DNA of 64,000 nt from Klebsiella pneumoniae (GCA_943330855.2 CALQJI020000016.1:1-64000); one strand, 5' to 3'. Positions 34,833 through 44,262 are shown, counted from the first letter of the stretch. Numbers and translations are program-made. The notes: a model not told the origin generated them from the sequence alone.

Positions 34833-35222
34833 CTACCCAACCGGCTTCTTCCAAATCGGCACGACGCGCTTCATCTCGTCGATGAGCCACTGGCACGCGG
34901 CAAACGACTCACCTCGGTGCGGCGTGACGATCTCCAGCCACAGCGAGGCTTCCCCAACCTTGACGATGCCGATGCGGTGAACGAGCCGCACGGACTCCAC
35001 TGGCCAGCGCCGCTCCAACTCATCAAAGAGTTGCTGGAACTGGTGTTCGGCCATTGGGCGGAAGCACTCGTATTCGATGGCGGTGATCGGCTGGCTCTCC
35101 TCGCTGCCGCGCACCACCCCGCTGAAATACACCGCCGCGCCCATGCCGCAGCTCATGCGCCGTGCAGCGATGAGCGCGGATTCGTCGAGGGGGTCGGGCG
35201 AAATGAGGAGGGAGCGGAGCAA
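34833..35222 (-). CDS. moaE: Molybdopterin synthase catalytic subunit MoaE
   Basis: 129 aa. Signatures are GAAVYFSGVVRG, AIEYECFRPMAE, VHRIGIVKVGEASLWLEI and the C-terminal VPIWKKPVG, whose lysines (125 and 126) correspond to the active-site lysines of MoaE. With MoaD it converts precursor Z (cPMP) to molybdopterin. moaD lies 30 nt upstream on the same strand, with a 7-nt repeat array filling that spacer. moaA, moaC and moeA are not in the window. Confidence 0.95.
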   Translation of the reverse strand: MLRSLLISPDPLDESALIAARRMSCGMGAAVYFSGVVRGSEESQPITAIEYECFRPMAEHQFQQLFDELERRWPVESVRLVHRIGIVKVGEASLWLEIVTPHRGESFAACQWLIDEMKRVVPIWKKPVG

Positions 35223-35223
35223 G

Positions 35224-35251
35224 GAAGTGATTAGTAATTAGTGATGAGTGG
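35224..35251. repeat. 7-nt tandem array between moaD and moaE
   Basis: Four units in exact register, including TTAGTAA TTAGTGA. They occupy almost the whole moaD-moaE spacer and so replace any ordinary ribosome-binding site for moaE. Confidence 0.8.
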
Positions 35252-35252
35252 G

Positions 35253-35498
35253 TCAGCCGCCTTGGACCGGCGGGAAGAGGCTGACTTCATCTCCATCCTT
35301 CAGCACGTAGTCACGGCCTTGATACTCCACGCCGACAGCGATGAGGGTTGAGTTCTGCATGGCGATGAGCTTCGGGAAGCGGGCTTGGAGGCGTTGGAGC
35401 AAGTCGCCAATCGTCGCGGCGACAGGCAGCTCCTCGCTGGCCTGCCCGCAGCCGGTGAGGTCTTTGAAGTAGGACCAGAATTGAACTCGGACGGTCAT
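35253..35498 (-). CDS. moaD: Molybdopterin synthase sulfur carrier subunit MoaD
   Basis: 81 aa from the ATG at 35498. A ubiquitin-like fold is shown by VQFWSYFKDLTGC, ATIGDLLQRLQARFP, LIAVGVEYQ and GDEVSLFPPVQGG. The C-terminal Gly-Gly is the residue pair that is adenylated and thiocarboxylated before donating sulfur to molybdopterin. The reading frame is open further upstream but that part is not MoaD-like. Arranged hpt-moaD-moaE on the minus strand; a heptad array lies just 5' of the start. Confidence 0.93.
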   Translation of the reverse strand: MTVRVQFWSYFKDLTGCGQASEELPVAATIGDLLQRLQARFPKLIAMQNSTLIAVGVEYQGRDYVLKDGDEVSLFPPVQGG

Positions 35499-35501
35499 CG
35501 G

Positions 35502-35529
35502 CAGGTGACAGTTGCTAGGTGCCAGGCAA
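35502..35529. repeat. 7-nt tandem array 5' of moaD
   Basis: Four units, CAGGTGA CAGTTGC and two further ones, exactly in register. They end 3 nt before the moaD start codon (minus strand). Confidence 0.7.
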
Positions 35530-35573
35530 CACGGGGCGCGTCGAAGAAAGCGGAGGTGCGGGCACGCCGATGG

Positions 35574-35608
35574 CCCCGCTTGCCACTTGCCACTTGCCAC
35601 TTGTCACT
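35574..35608. repeat. 7-nt tandem array at the hpt stop codon
   Basis: Three identical TGCCACT units and one TGTCACT, with a diverged unit (CCCCGCT) on one side. The hpt stop codon (complement of TCA at 35604-35606) is formed by the array. Confidence 0.88.
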
Positions 35609-36188
35609 TCCCATACATCTCCGGCTTCAGCACCCCGACGAAGGGCAGGTTGCGGTAGCGCTCCGCGTAGTCCAGTCCGTAGCCCACGACGAAGAGGTCC
35701 GGGATCTCAAAGCCGGCGTAGTCCGCCTGCACATTGGCCACGCGCCGGGCGGGTTTGTTCAGGAGCACGCAGGTCTTGATCTGGCGTGGGTGGAGCTTCT
35801 GAAGTTTGGCGATGACGGTGGTGAGCGTCTTGCCGGTGTCGAGGATGTCATCCACGAGCAGCACATCGCGGTCGCGCACATCGAGGCGGAGTTCCTTGGT
35901 GAAGACCAACTCGCGAGAGACGGTGCCGCTGCCGTAGCTGGACACGCCGATGAAGTCCAAGCGCAAGGGCATATCCAAACTACGGATGAGGTCCGCGAGG
36001 AACATGATCGTGCCGTTGAGCAACGAGACGACGACGAAGTCGCGCCCGGCGAAGTCACGTTCAATCTGCTTGGCCAGCTCCCGCACGCGCCGATGTATCT
36101 GCGTGCGGCTGATCAGCACGCATTCTATTTCCTTGCGCAGCCTCGGCGGTGCGCGGCGGACGAATGAGAGGGGCGATGGTTTGGCCAC
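35604..36188 (-). CDS. hpt: Hypoxanthine (hypoxanthine-guanine) phosphoribosyltransferase
   Basis: 194 aa, type I phosphoribosyltransferase. The PRPP-binding loop VLLVDDILDTGKTL is intact, with SLLNGTIMFLADLIR as PPi loop, SSYGSGT as flexible loop and KPARRV and GYGLDYAERYRNLPFVGVL as purine-specific C-terminal signatures. It salvages hypoxanthine and guanine to IMP and GMP. The listed start is GTG at 36188; homologues begin near IECVLISRTQI, so an internal start about 15 codons later is possible. Its last codons and stop fall in a 7-nt array. Confidence 0.93.
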   Translation of the reverse strand: MAKPSPLSFVRRAPPRLRKEIECVLISRTQIHRRVRELAKQIERDFAGRDFVVVSLLNGTIMFLADLIRSLDMPLRLDFIGVSSYGSGTVSRELVFTKELRLDVRDRDVLLVDDILDTGKTLTTVIAKLQKLHPRQIKTCVLLNKPARRVANVQADYAGFEIPDLFVVGYGLDYAERYRNLPFVGVLKPEMYGK

Positions 36189-36206
36189 GGGGGGATTGAA
36201 GCAAGA

Positions 36207-36290
36207 GCGGTTAGCGGGTGGCAGATAGCGGATAGCGAGGAGGGTGCGGCGAATCTATCTTCTATTCTCTATCCGCTCGTCTCTCCTCTC
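36207..36290. repeat. Twelve-unit 7-nt array with head-to-head halves
   Basis: Twelve consecutive 7-nt units in one unbroken register. The left half carries GCAGATA GCGGATA words and the right half carries TATTCTC TATCCGC, the reverse complement. The array lies between hpt and the YfhO-like gene and extends into the last 9 or so codons of the latter. Confidence 0.88.
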
Positions 36291-38961
36291 GCACCGGCGG
36301 CACGCTATCGGCGTGGCGGGTGAAGAGCGCGATGCCGAGGAGGAAGAACGCGCTGACGATGGCCGCCGTGGTGACGTAAAGTCCGGTGAGGGATGGCTCG
36401 TAACGGAACTCGACCTCGTGCTTGCCCGCGGGCACCTGCACGCCACGCATGAGGTAGTTGCAGCGCAGCAAGGTCGCGGGCTGGCCGTCCACGATGACAT
36501 TCCAGTTCGGCGAATGCTTGTCGTTGAGGAGCAGCACGGAAGGCGCGGACGCAGTGGCTTCGAGCCGGATGCGCTTGGAGGAATAGGCGAGAAACTTCAC
36601 ATCGCCAGCGTTGGTGCTGGACGCAGTCGGCGGCGCCAGCGGCGCGGAGACGATGACGGACTGGTGCGGGTTGAAGTTGGCGTTAGTGAGGAGGCTGAGG
36701 ACTTCGGTGTCGTTGGTCGTGGCGATCCAGCTCGTGAACAACTTCGCGCGGGGGAGCGCCCCGGTGAATTCGATCAGCGCAAACTGCCCGGCAGCGTTGG
36801 TGGCAACGGTGAGTTGCTCCAGCGTCGTGGGATTGAGGATGCCCGGCTTGGGAACGATGTCGAAGGGCGTGTGGACGCGAAAACGGCCCCGGCCCGAGTC
36901 GAGCTGCGCAGCAATCGAGTTGATGAAGTTCGGATTACTCACCCCGAAGAAGAAGCGGGTGTTCGTGAGTTCCCAGAGCCGGACGATGTGGTTTCCCGGC
37001 CCCATGAGCGCCTCGCGATACGCCTTGTTCTCAGCGGTGGAGCGGGGTTCCTGTGTGATGTCGAGAGTCTGGATGTCGTTGTAGGGAAACAGGTGCTGCG
37101 TCCACTCCAAGCCGTAGAGCTGCTGGAAGACGGAGAACTCCTTGCCGATTTGGAAGGGCAAGGATTGCACCCGGTTTTCGTGGGGAGTCTGCTTGAGCAG
37201 CTCGATCACAGGGTTGCTGAGGTATTTCTCCTGATAGTTCCAATACACAATCCACGGCGCGTTCGCCCGCGCGAGGTCCACCGTGAGCATTAGCCCCAGC
37301 GTCACCCCCGCCCAGCGCGCACGGCTGCCAGACCAGTAGCCACTCAGCGCCACCACGACCGCGCCGGCGGAGAGGGCTAGGAAGAGCACGAAGATTCCGA
37401 CCTCGCCGATGCTGTGCGAGGCGATGCTTTTGGCCATGTCCTCGTTGAAGGCCACGGAGACAAGATGCTTCTCCAGTTCCTTCCGCGCAGAGCTGAAGAG
37501 CAGTAGCCCGAGCAAGCTCCCGGCGACAACCAGCCCGGTGACGACCGTCCACGTCCGCTCGAAGCCCCGCACGGTGTCCCACCAATTCTTCACCTGCTCG
37601 GCGAGCGGCTGCTGCGCCGTGGCCGTGGCTTTGACAAACTGCCGCGCCAGCGCATGCAGCCCGTAGCCGAAGAGCACGAGCAGCGCGAGGTGGAACGGAT
37701 GCATGAACTTCACCGGATTGCGGATGGTCGAGGCGTAAGGCAGCGAATAGAAGAACTGGTAAAATGGCGCGTGCCTGCCGAAGGCGAGTAGCAGGGAAAC
37801 CAGCGCGATGGCCGCCCAAAACCACACCAGCCGCCGCTCCACATCCGTGAACGCTCCCTGCTTGCGGCACGCCTGCGCGAGCGCCCACGCGGCCAGCAAG
37901 CACACCAACACCCCGCCGTATTCGCCCGAGCCGGAATGGCGGTGCATCTGGGGATTCGCGAGTGCGGCTTTGGCTTCCGCGTTGCCCTGCTCGGCAGCGG
38001 CCTTGATTGCGGCGAAGTTCGGATTCTGCCCCACCGTTCCCCAGTAGGCATTACCTTCCGGCACATGCATCCGATAACCGAACAAGCCGGGGATCAACAC
38101 GCGCAGCGTCTCGAGCTTCGGCAAACTCCACATCGTCGCCTCCGCAAAGCGCCGGTCTTTCGATTCCTTGTCCTGCGCCATGCCGACGATGCCCTTGACC
38201 TGCGTGCTGATGAGCGTGCCCAGCGAGTAAGTGGCGATGAAACCCGCGCACACCGCCACGAGCGCGACGCGCCCCACGCCCTGCGCCAGCAACGATGGGG
38301 TCGTCCCCTGCCCCGCCGCCCACGCCAAATAAATGGCGAAAGCTCCGACCACGAGACTGAAAATCGCCCCCGTGTCGAAGCCCTCCATCACGCCGACACC
38401 CGTGGCGAAGCCGGCGAGCATCGTGAACACCAACGTCCGCCGCCGGGTTGACGCCATCAACGCCGCCAGCGCGAGGAACACCGCCGCCGTGCCCATCACC
38501 CACATGGACAAACCCCATGCGGCAACGGAAAAGCGGTCTCCGTTCAACGCCGCCGCAATGCCGCCGACCGTGCACACCCATGGAGCAAATCCGCACTGCC
38601 GGAAAAACACCCACGCAGCGCAGCCCAGCAGGAACAGCGACAGCGGCGCGAAGACCTTCGCCATCATTACCGGCCCCAGCACCGTCGCCACCAAGTTCGA
38701 GGGCGTCGGCGCGGAAGACACGCTTTCGGCACCCACCCAGTTCAAGTCATTCCAGACTCCGAACACCCCCCCCGGCAACCGACCACACGCAGCGCTATTC
38801 GCTCCGAGGGGGCCGTCGTTGGAGAAGACGATGTATTCCGGCAGGAAACTTTTGACGAAGAGCAGCGCGAGCACGGCCACCAGCGCAGCGAGCAACGTGA
38901 GGAAAGCGGCACGGCCATCGGGCACCGGCGGAGCGGCGGGGGGAGGAATCGGGTTCGCCAT
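36262..38961 (-). CDS. YfhO-like multi-pass membrane protein
   Basis: About 899 aa from the ATG at 38961; longer reading to 39366 has no membrane-protein character. There are some 10-12 transmembrane segments at about 20-40, 90-120, 140-175, 185-225, 240-265, 350-375, 385-405, 425-445, 485-505 and 540-590. A long extracytoplasmic beta-rich region of about 270 residues and a last TM (TAAIVSAFFLLGIALF) follow. SNDGPLG and the C-terminal NYLMRGVQVPAGKHEVEFRYEPSL are YfhO/PF09586 signatures. The Gram-positive relative YfhO glycosylates lipoteichoic acid; a glycosyltransferase-like role is inferred. The extreme C-terminus (REERRADRE) is encoded by a 7-nt array. Confidence 0.85.
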   Translation of the reverse strand: MANPIPPPAAPPVPDGRAAFLTLLAALVAVLALLFVKSFLPEYIVFSNDGPLGANSAACGRLPGGVFGVWNDLNWVGAESVSSAPTPSNLVATVLGPVMMAKVFAPLSLFLLGCAAWVFFRQCGFAPWVCTVGGIAAALNGDRFSVAAWGLSMWVMGTAAVFLALAALMASTRRRTLVFTMLAGFATGVGVMEGFDTGAIFSLVVGAFAIYLAWAAGQGTTPSLLAQGVGRVALVAVCAGFIATYSLGTLISTQVKGIVGMAQDKESKDRRFAEATMWSLPKLETLRVLIPGLFGYRMHVPEGNAYWGTVGQNPNFAAIKAAAEQGNAEAKAALANPQMHRHSGSGEYGGVLVCLLAAWALAQACRKQGAFTDVERRLVWFWAAIALVSLLLAFGRHAPFYQFFYSLPYASTIRNPVKFMHPFHLALLVLFGYGLHALARQFVKATATAQQPLAEQVKNWWDTVRGFERTWTVVTGLVVAGSLLGLLLFSSARKELEKHLVSVAFNEDMAKSIASHSIGEVGIFVLFLALSAGAVVVALSGYWSGSRARWAGVTLGLMLTVDLARANAPWIVYWNYQEKYLSNPVIELLKQTPHENRVQSLPFQIGKEFSVFQQLYGLEWTQHLFPYNDIQTLDITQEPRSTAENKAYREALMGPGNHIVRLWELTNTRFFFGVSNPNFINSIAAQLDSGRGRFRVHTPFDIVPKPGILNPTTLEQLTVATNAAGQFALIEFTGALPRAKLFTSWIATTNDTEVLSLLTNANFNPHQSVIVSAPLAPPTASSTNAGDVKFLAYSSKRIRLEATASAPSVLLLNDKHSPNWNVIVDGQPATLLRCNYLMRGVQVPAGKHEVEFRYEPSLTGLYVTTAAIVSAFFLLGIALFTRHADSVPPVREERRADRE

Positions 38962-39235
38962 GAGAATTGCGACGGGCACTGTGTCCGCCGACGCGCGACG
39001 GTAGCCGAACCGACTTTCGTTCCAAGCGGAAACTCGGGGTCTCGCAGCCAGTGGGCGCATCCGTGATTTGGCGTGCGCGACCTCCGACGAGAGAACCATC
39101 GGCCACCCCCATCCAATACGACGAGATAGCTGGGCCGCAAGTCGCAGCGTGTGCGGTAACTCTCCACGCCTCCCCCGCGTCTGTTGCCGCGTTGCAACGT
39201 CCCCAAGTTCCCGCATAGTGCCCGCACAATTTGCC

Positions 39236-42200
39236 ATGAACACACGCACACTCCTCGCGCCTGTCGCCGTCGCGCTCGCGCTGCAATTCAGTTCCGCCCG
39301 GGTTTTGGCCTCGCCGACGGAGGACGCGCAACAAATCTTCGCTACGTCAGGCGTGAAAGGCGGCATCGTCGTCCAGCTCGGGCTGGGCGATGCAACGTTG
39401 ACCAGCGCGCTGCGGGCAAATGCCAGTTACCAGGTCGTCGCGCTGGACGCGGATGCAAAGAAAGTCGCGGCCGCGCGCGAGGCGATTTTCGCACAGGGCA
39501 AATACGGCGCGGTCAGCGTCGAGCAGTTCACCGGCACGCAGTTGCCGTTCATTGACAACCTCGTGAACCTCCTCGTGGCCGAGAACCTCGGCAGCGTGCC
39601 GCGCGTCGAGGCGATGCGCGTGCTCGTGCCCAACGGCGTGCTGCTCACCAAGGCCAACGGTCAGTGGCAAAAGTCCGTGAAGCCCAAGGACGCCAATCTC
39701 GACGAGTGGACGCATTACTTTTACGACGCGAAGGGCAACACGACCTCGAAGGACAAGGTCGTCGCGCCGCCCGAGCGGCTGCAGTGGGTCGGCTCGCCGC
39801 GCTGGTCGCGCCACCACGACCGCATGAGCAGCCTCAGCGCGCAGGTTTCCTCCGGCGGCCGGCTCTTCTACATCATGGATGAAGGCTCGCGCATCTCCAT
39901 CCTGCTACCGGCGAAGTGGAACCTCATCGCGCGCGACGCGTTCAACGGCACGGTGCTGTGGAAGCTGCCCATCGCGTCGTGGAACACGCACCTCTGGCCG
40001 CTGAAGTCCGGCCCCACGCAACTCACGCGCCGGCTCGTCGGCGACAGCGACCGCGTGTTCGTCACGCTGGGCATCGAGGCACCCATCAGTTGTCTCGACG
40101 GCGCGACGGGCCAGACGCTCTTCACCTGCGAAGGCTCGCGCGGCGCAGAGGAATTTGTGCAGGCGAACGGAATCATTTACGCGCTCATCAACCCGCGTCC
40201 GTGGGTGCTGGAGGAATTCGCCGTGAAGCAGCAGAGCGACCAAGGCCGCGTGGTGAACGAATACAACTGGGACCAGAAGCCCCGCGACCTCGCGGCGTTC
40301 GACGCGAAGACCGGCAAGCTGCTTTGGCGCAAAACCGACCAAAAGATTGCGCCCATCACCATCGCCTGCGACGGCACGCGGTTGGTGTATCACGACGGCG
40401 ATGCGCTCGTGTCGCTCGACCCGAAGACCGGCGCGCAGCAGTGGGCGAGCGACAAGGCCAGCAAGCGCACGCTCTTCGAGTTCAACTATTCGCCGCGCGT
40501 GCTGCTCTCCGGCAACACGGTGCTCTACGCGGGCGGCGACGGCGCGCAGCGCGGCATTGATGCCGTCACGGGCAAGACGCTCTGGCAGGACACGCACGAG
40601 AAGTCCGGCTACCGCTCGCCGGAGGATTTGATTGTCGCGGGCGGGCTCGTGTGGAACGCGGGCACGTTGCAGGGCAACCAGAAGGGCGAGTTCAAGGGCC
40701 GCGACCTACGCACCGGCGAGGTGAAGAAGCAGTTCTCGCCTGACGTGCCGGACGGGACCTACTGGTTCCACCATCGCTGCTACATCGCGAAGGCGACGGA
40801 GAAGTATTTGATTCCCTCGCGCACGGGCATCGAGTTCGTGGACCACGAGAAGCAGCACTGGGACCTCAATCACTGGGTGCGCGGCGCGTGTCTCTACGGC
40901 GTGATGCCCGCCAACGGCCTCACCTACGCCGGTCCGCACAACTGCGCCTGCTACCCCGAGGCGAAGCTTGATGGCCTCAACGCGATGGCCGGTGGCGCGG
41001 GCACGCCGCATCCGATTCGCGCGGAGGCCACGCGCCTCGTGAAAGGCCCGGCCTTCGATTCCCCGCTCACCGCCGACGCCGACGCGAAGGACTGGCCCAC
41101 CTACCGCCATGATGCGAAGCGCAGCGGCAGTTCCGACCAGCCACTTCTGCCCGACCTCGCCAAGGCTTGGGAGGTGAAGCTCGGCGGCCCGCTCTCCGCG
41201 CTCACCATCGCGGGCGGCAAGGTCTTCGTCGCGCAAGTGGACGCGCACACGGTCCACGCGCTCGACCACGCCACGGGCCTGCCGGCGTGGCATTTCATCG
41301 CCGGCGGGCGCGTGGATTCGCCGCCGACCTACTGGAAGGGCCGCGTGTATTTCGGCGGCAAGGACGGCGTGGTGTATTGCCTTCGCGCGAGCGACGGCGC
41401 ATTGGTCTGGCAGTATCGCGCCGCGCCCAGCGACCGCCGCCACGCCGCGCACGAGCAAATGGAGAGCGTCTGGCCGGTGCACGGCAGCGTGCTCGTGGAG
41501 GACGGCAAGGTCAGCTTCGTCGCGGGCCGCAGTGTGTTCCTCGACAATGGCCTGCGCTTCGTGCGCCTCGATGCCACGAGCGGCGCGCTGCTCGCGGAGC
41601 AGACTTACAACCACATCGACCCCGAGAACGGCAAGGACTTCAACGACCGCCACAAGACCCTGCAAATGCCCGTGGGCTTAAACGACATTCTCTCCAGCGA
41701 CGGCAAGTGGACTTACCTCCGCACGCAGAAGATTGCCGCCGACGGCAAGCGCGTGGACATCGGGCCGGTGAGCAACAACGCCATCGAGCAGGGCGCGGCG
41801 CAGAAGGGCGAAGGCTCGCACCTCTTCGCACCGATGGGCTTCCTCGATGACTCGTGGTTCCACCGCAGCTACTGGGTCTATGGCAAGAGCTTCTCCGGCG
41901 GGCACAACGGTTATTATCAGGCCGGCAAATACGCGCCCTCGGGTCGCATCATCGTCCACGACGACAAGAACGTTTATGGCTACGGCCGCGAGGCGCAGTA
42001 TTTCAAGTGGACCACCACGATGGAGCATCAGCTCATGAAGATGCCCAAGGACGCACCCGGCGTCGCTGCGGACCTGACGCTCGCCACGAAGGCCGGCAAG
42101 CAGGCCGCGAAGCAGGCGGCAAACGCCGCTCCCGCCGCCACCGGCAACGCGCCGCTCGTCGTGAGCTACGCGCAGACCGAGAAGAACAACATCGCGGGCA

Positions 42201-43258
42201 AGCCTTTCACGCTGGAGATTTGGGCGCTGCCCGACGGCAAGGACGGCGTGCTCATCAGCCACGGCGGCCCGCAGAACGGGGCGGGGCTGATTCTCGAGCA
42301 AGGCAAGCCCACCTTCGTCATCAACAGCAACTCCACTCGCTCCCGCGCAACGGCGACCGCGCCGGTGCTGGAAGGCTGGCACCACTTCGTCGGGGTGCTC
42401 GAAGCGGACAAGACTATGAAGCTCTACGTGGACGGGCAGATTGTCGCGCAGGCGAAGTCCGAGTTCATCCCCGCGCAACCGAAGCAGCCGCTCCGTCTCG
42501 GCGGCGACGGCAACAACAACCTCGCAGGCGAGACGCTCGACGCCAGCTACACCGGCATGATGGACCAGTTCGCGATATATACCCGCGCCCTCACCGGCCT
42601 CGAAATCCAAGCCCGCCTCGCCGACCCAACCGCGAAGACCGACAAGTCACTCGCGCAGTTCTCGTCGTTCGACAAGGGCGACGCCCGCGACGAGGCCGGC
42701 ACGAACCACGGTGTCTCCGGTCCCGGCATCGAGACCGGCAAAGGCCGCAGCGGAGCCGCGCTGTGGTTCCGTCGCGCGCCGGGCGCACCCGCGCAAGTTG
42801 CCGCGAAGGGCAAGGCCGCCAAGCAAGCCGCAAAAGCCGCGACCACGACGCCTTCTCCCACGAACCCCGCGCAGCCCGGCCAGCCCGCGCCCCCGCAGAA
42901 AGGCACGTTCGTTCAAAACGACTGGCAGCGTTACGTGCCCATCATCACGCGCGCGATGGCCAAGGCCGGCAACTCGCTCATCGTGAGCGGCGCGGAGGAT
43001 TTGGTGGACGAGGAGTATGCCTTCGAGCGCCTCGCCGCGAAGGACAAGAGCATCCTCCAACAGCTCCAGGAGCAGGACGACGCCCTCGAAGGCAAGCGCG
43101 GCGCCAAGCTCTGGGCCGTGGCCGTGGACAACGGCAACCAAAGCACCGGCATGGACCTCGCCAGCCCGCCCGTCTGGGACGGCATGGCAGTGGCGCAAGG
43201 CCGGCTGTATGTGTCGAGCCTCGATGGCGTGGTGAGGTGTTTTGGGAAGGCGAAGTAA
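39236..43258 (+). CDS. Secreted methyltransferase-like / PQQ-propeller / LamG giant protein
   Basis: 1340 aa from the ATG at 39236, with a signal peptide (LLAPVAVALALQFSSARVLA). Residues 35-150 form a Rossmann methyltransferase-like domain (GIVVQLGLGDATLTSAL, then VVALDADAKKV). A PQQ/quinoprotein-type beta-propeller runs from about 160 to 950 (LAAFDAKTGKLLWRKTD, GIDAVTGKTLWQD, YCLRASDGALVWQYR, VRLDATSGALLAEQ). A LamG/concanavalin-like domain lies at about 970-1130 (FTLEIWALPDGKDGVLIS, GWHHFVGVLEADKTMKLYVDG). Pro/Ala/Lys-rich linkers and a last propeller strand close the protein. A substrate-binding dehydrogenase role is possible, but no PQQ ligand set could be confirmed. Two secreted proteins follow in the same direction at 14 nt and by overlap. 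Confidence 0.85.
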   Translation: MNTRTLLAPVAVALALQFSSARVLASPTEDAQQIFATSGVKGGIVVQLGLGDATLTSALRANASYQVVALDADAKKVAAAREAIFAQGKYGAVSVEQFTGTQLPFIDNLVNLLVAENLGSVPRVEAMRVLVPNGVLLTKANGQWQKSVKPKDANLDEWTHYFYDAKGNTTSKDKVVAPPERLQWVGSPRWSRHHDRMSSLSAQVSSGGRLFYIMDEGSRISILLPAKWNLIARDAFNGTVLWKLPIASWNTHLWPLKSGPTQLTRRLVGDSDRVFVTLGIEAPISCLDGATGQTLFTCEGSRGAEEFVQANGIIYALINPRPWVLEEFAVKQQSDQGRVVNEYNWDQKPRDLAAFDAKTGKLLWRKTDQKIAPITIACDGTRLVYHDGDALVSLDPKTGAQQWASDKASKRTLFEFNYSPRVLLSGNTVLYAGGDGAQRGIDAVTGKTLWQDTHEKSGYRSPEDLIVAGGLVWNAGTLQGNQKGEFKGRDLRTGEVKKQFSPDVPDGTYWFHHRCYIAKATEKYLIPSRTGIEFVDHEKQHWDLNHWVRGACLYGVMPANGLTYAGPHNCACYPEAKLDGLNAMAGGAGTPHPIRAEATRLVKGPAFDSPLTADADAKDWPTYRHDAKRSGSSDQPLLPDLAKAWEVKLGGPLSALTIAGGKVFVAQVDAHTVHALDHATGLPAWHFIAGGRVDSPPTYWKGRVYFGGKDGVVYCLRASDGALVWQYRAAPSDRRHAAHEQMESVWPVHGSVLVEDGKVSFVAGRSVFLDNGLRFVRLDATSGALLAEQTYNHIDPENGKDFNDRHKTLQMPVGLNDILSSDGKWTYLRTQKIAADGKRVDIGPVSNNAIEQGAAQKGEGSHLFAPMGFLDDSWFHRSYWVYGKSFSGGHNGYYQAGKYAPSGRIIVHDDKNVYGYGREAQYFKWTTTMEHQLMKMPKDAPGVAADLTLATKAGKQAAKQAANAAPAATGNAPLVVSYAQTEKNNIAGKPFTLEIWALPDGKDGVLISHGGPQNGAGLILEQGKPTFVINSNSTRSRATATAPVLEGWHHFVGVLEADKTMKLYVDGQIVAQAKSEFIPAQPKQPLRLGGDGNNNLAGETLDASYTGMMDQFAIYTRALTGLEIQARLADPTAKTDKSLAQFSSFDKGDARDEAGTNHGVSGPGIETGKGRSGAALWFRRAPGAPAQVAAKGKAAKQAAKAATTTPSPTNPAQPGQPAPPQKGTFVQNDWQRYVPIITRAMAKAGNSLIVSGAEDLVDEEYAFERLAAKDKSILQQLQEQDDALEGKRGAKLWAVAVDNGNQSTGMDLASPPVWDGMAVAQGRLYVSSLDGVVRCFGKAK

Positions 43259-43272
43259 AAAACGAAGTAATT

Positions 43273-44262
43273 ATGACCTCACTCCGACTCGCCTTCGTCC
43301 TCGCGCTCACCGCCCTCACCGCAACCGCCGCCGACAACTGGTTCCTCGCCGTTGGACACGGCGGGCATCGGATGCTTTCGCGCGACGGCCTCAAATGGGA
43401 ACTGCACCAAGAATGGGGCAAGCCCGGCCACGACCAGAACGACCTCAACCTGACCGTGAACTTCAAGGGTATGTTCCTCGCCGCCGGCGGCTACTTCAGC
43501 GGGCGTGTCACCGCCACGCGCGACGGCCACGCGTGGTCCGACGGCGTCATCCCCGGCAGTTCGCCCATCTTCGGCCTAGAGATTTTCGGTGACACGCTTT
43601 ACGCGGTGGACCTGCGCGGCAAGGTCTTCAAGACCACCGACGCCGAGAAGTGGCAGCTCGTCGCCAAGCCCGAGATGCCCACGCCCACGCACTGGATTCG
43701 CGCCTCGACGCAGGGCAACGGACTCATTGTCAGCTCCGGAGACTTCGGCCCCGTCACCACCTTCGAGCCCGCGACCGGCAAAATCACCGTCACGCAGATG
43801 GCCGGGCAGGTGGACAAGCAGGCGGGCCTGCGCCGCGTGGCGTTCGGCAACGGCGTGTTCGTCATCGGCGGCCAGAACGGCCTGCTCGCGGTGACGAAGG
43901 ACGGCGTGAACTTCCAGAACAACGCCACCAACGCCGCGCGCGCTGACATCCAGTGCGTGCTGTGGACTGGCAAGGAGTTCCTCGCCACGACGCAGAAGGA
44001 GGCATATCGCTCGCCGAACGGTCTCGACTGGCAACCCGTCGCCGCCCCCGTCCCGCGCCAGATTCGCCTCGTGAACAACTGGCTCTACGGCTATGGCTGG
44101 CCGCCGCACAAAATCTCCCGCAGCACCGACGGCGTGAAGTGGGAGCCCGTCCCGAACGAAAAGGAATGGCAAGCCAAGTCCTTCGCCCACGGCCCGCTGA
44201 GCGGCGGCGAACCGCCGAAACTTCCGCCGGGGCCGAAGCCGAAAACACCGGAGGCAAAATGA
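43273..44262 (+). CDS. Secreted sialidase-like beta-propeller protein
   Basis: 329 aa from the ATG at 43273, 14 nt after the giant gene. A signal peptide (LRLAFVLALTALTATAA) is followed by repeated WxxV/S-DGxxW strands such as ATRDGHAWSDG, FKTTDAEKWQLVAKP, AVTKDGVNFQNN, RSPNGLDWQPV and STDGVKWEPVP. These are the Asp-box-like repeats of photosystem stability/sialidase-type propellers. No catalytic residues were identified. The C-terminus is Pro/Lys-rich. The stop overlaps the next start (ATGATGA). Confidence 0.8.
   Translation: MTSLRLAFVLALTALTATAADNWFLAVGHGGHRMLSRDGLKWELHQEWGKPGHDQNDLNLTVNFKGMFLAAGGYFSGRVTATRDGHAWSDGVIPGSSPIFGLEIFGDTLYAVDLRGKVFKTTDAEKWQLVAKPEMPTPTHWIRASTQGNGLIVSSGDFGPVTTFEPATGKITVTQMAGQVDKQAGLRRVAFGNGVFVIGGQNGLLAVTKDGVNFQNNATNAARADIQCVLWTGKEFLATTQKEAYRSPNGLDWQPVAAPVPRQIRLVNNWLYGYGWPPHKISRSTDGVKWEPVPNEKEWQAKSFAHGPLSGGEPPKLPPGPKPKTPEAK

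Noticed and set aside
36207..36290. Possible CRISPR-like array
   Set aside because: Units are 7 nt and contiguous with no spacers; no cas genes.
39068..39235. 56-residue extension of the PQQ giant
   Set aside because: The ATG at 39236 begins a signal peptide; the upstream reading lies opposite the region before the YfhO-like start and is not secretory.
38962..39366. 135-residue extension of the YfhO-like gene
   Set aside because: Cys/Arg/Gly-rich and antisense to the 5' part of the divergent giant; the first membrane helix lies shortly after the ATG at 38961.
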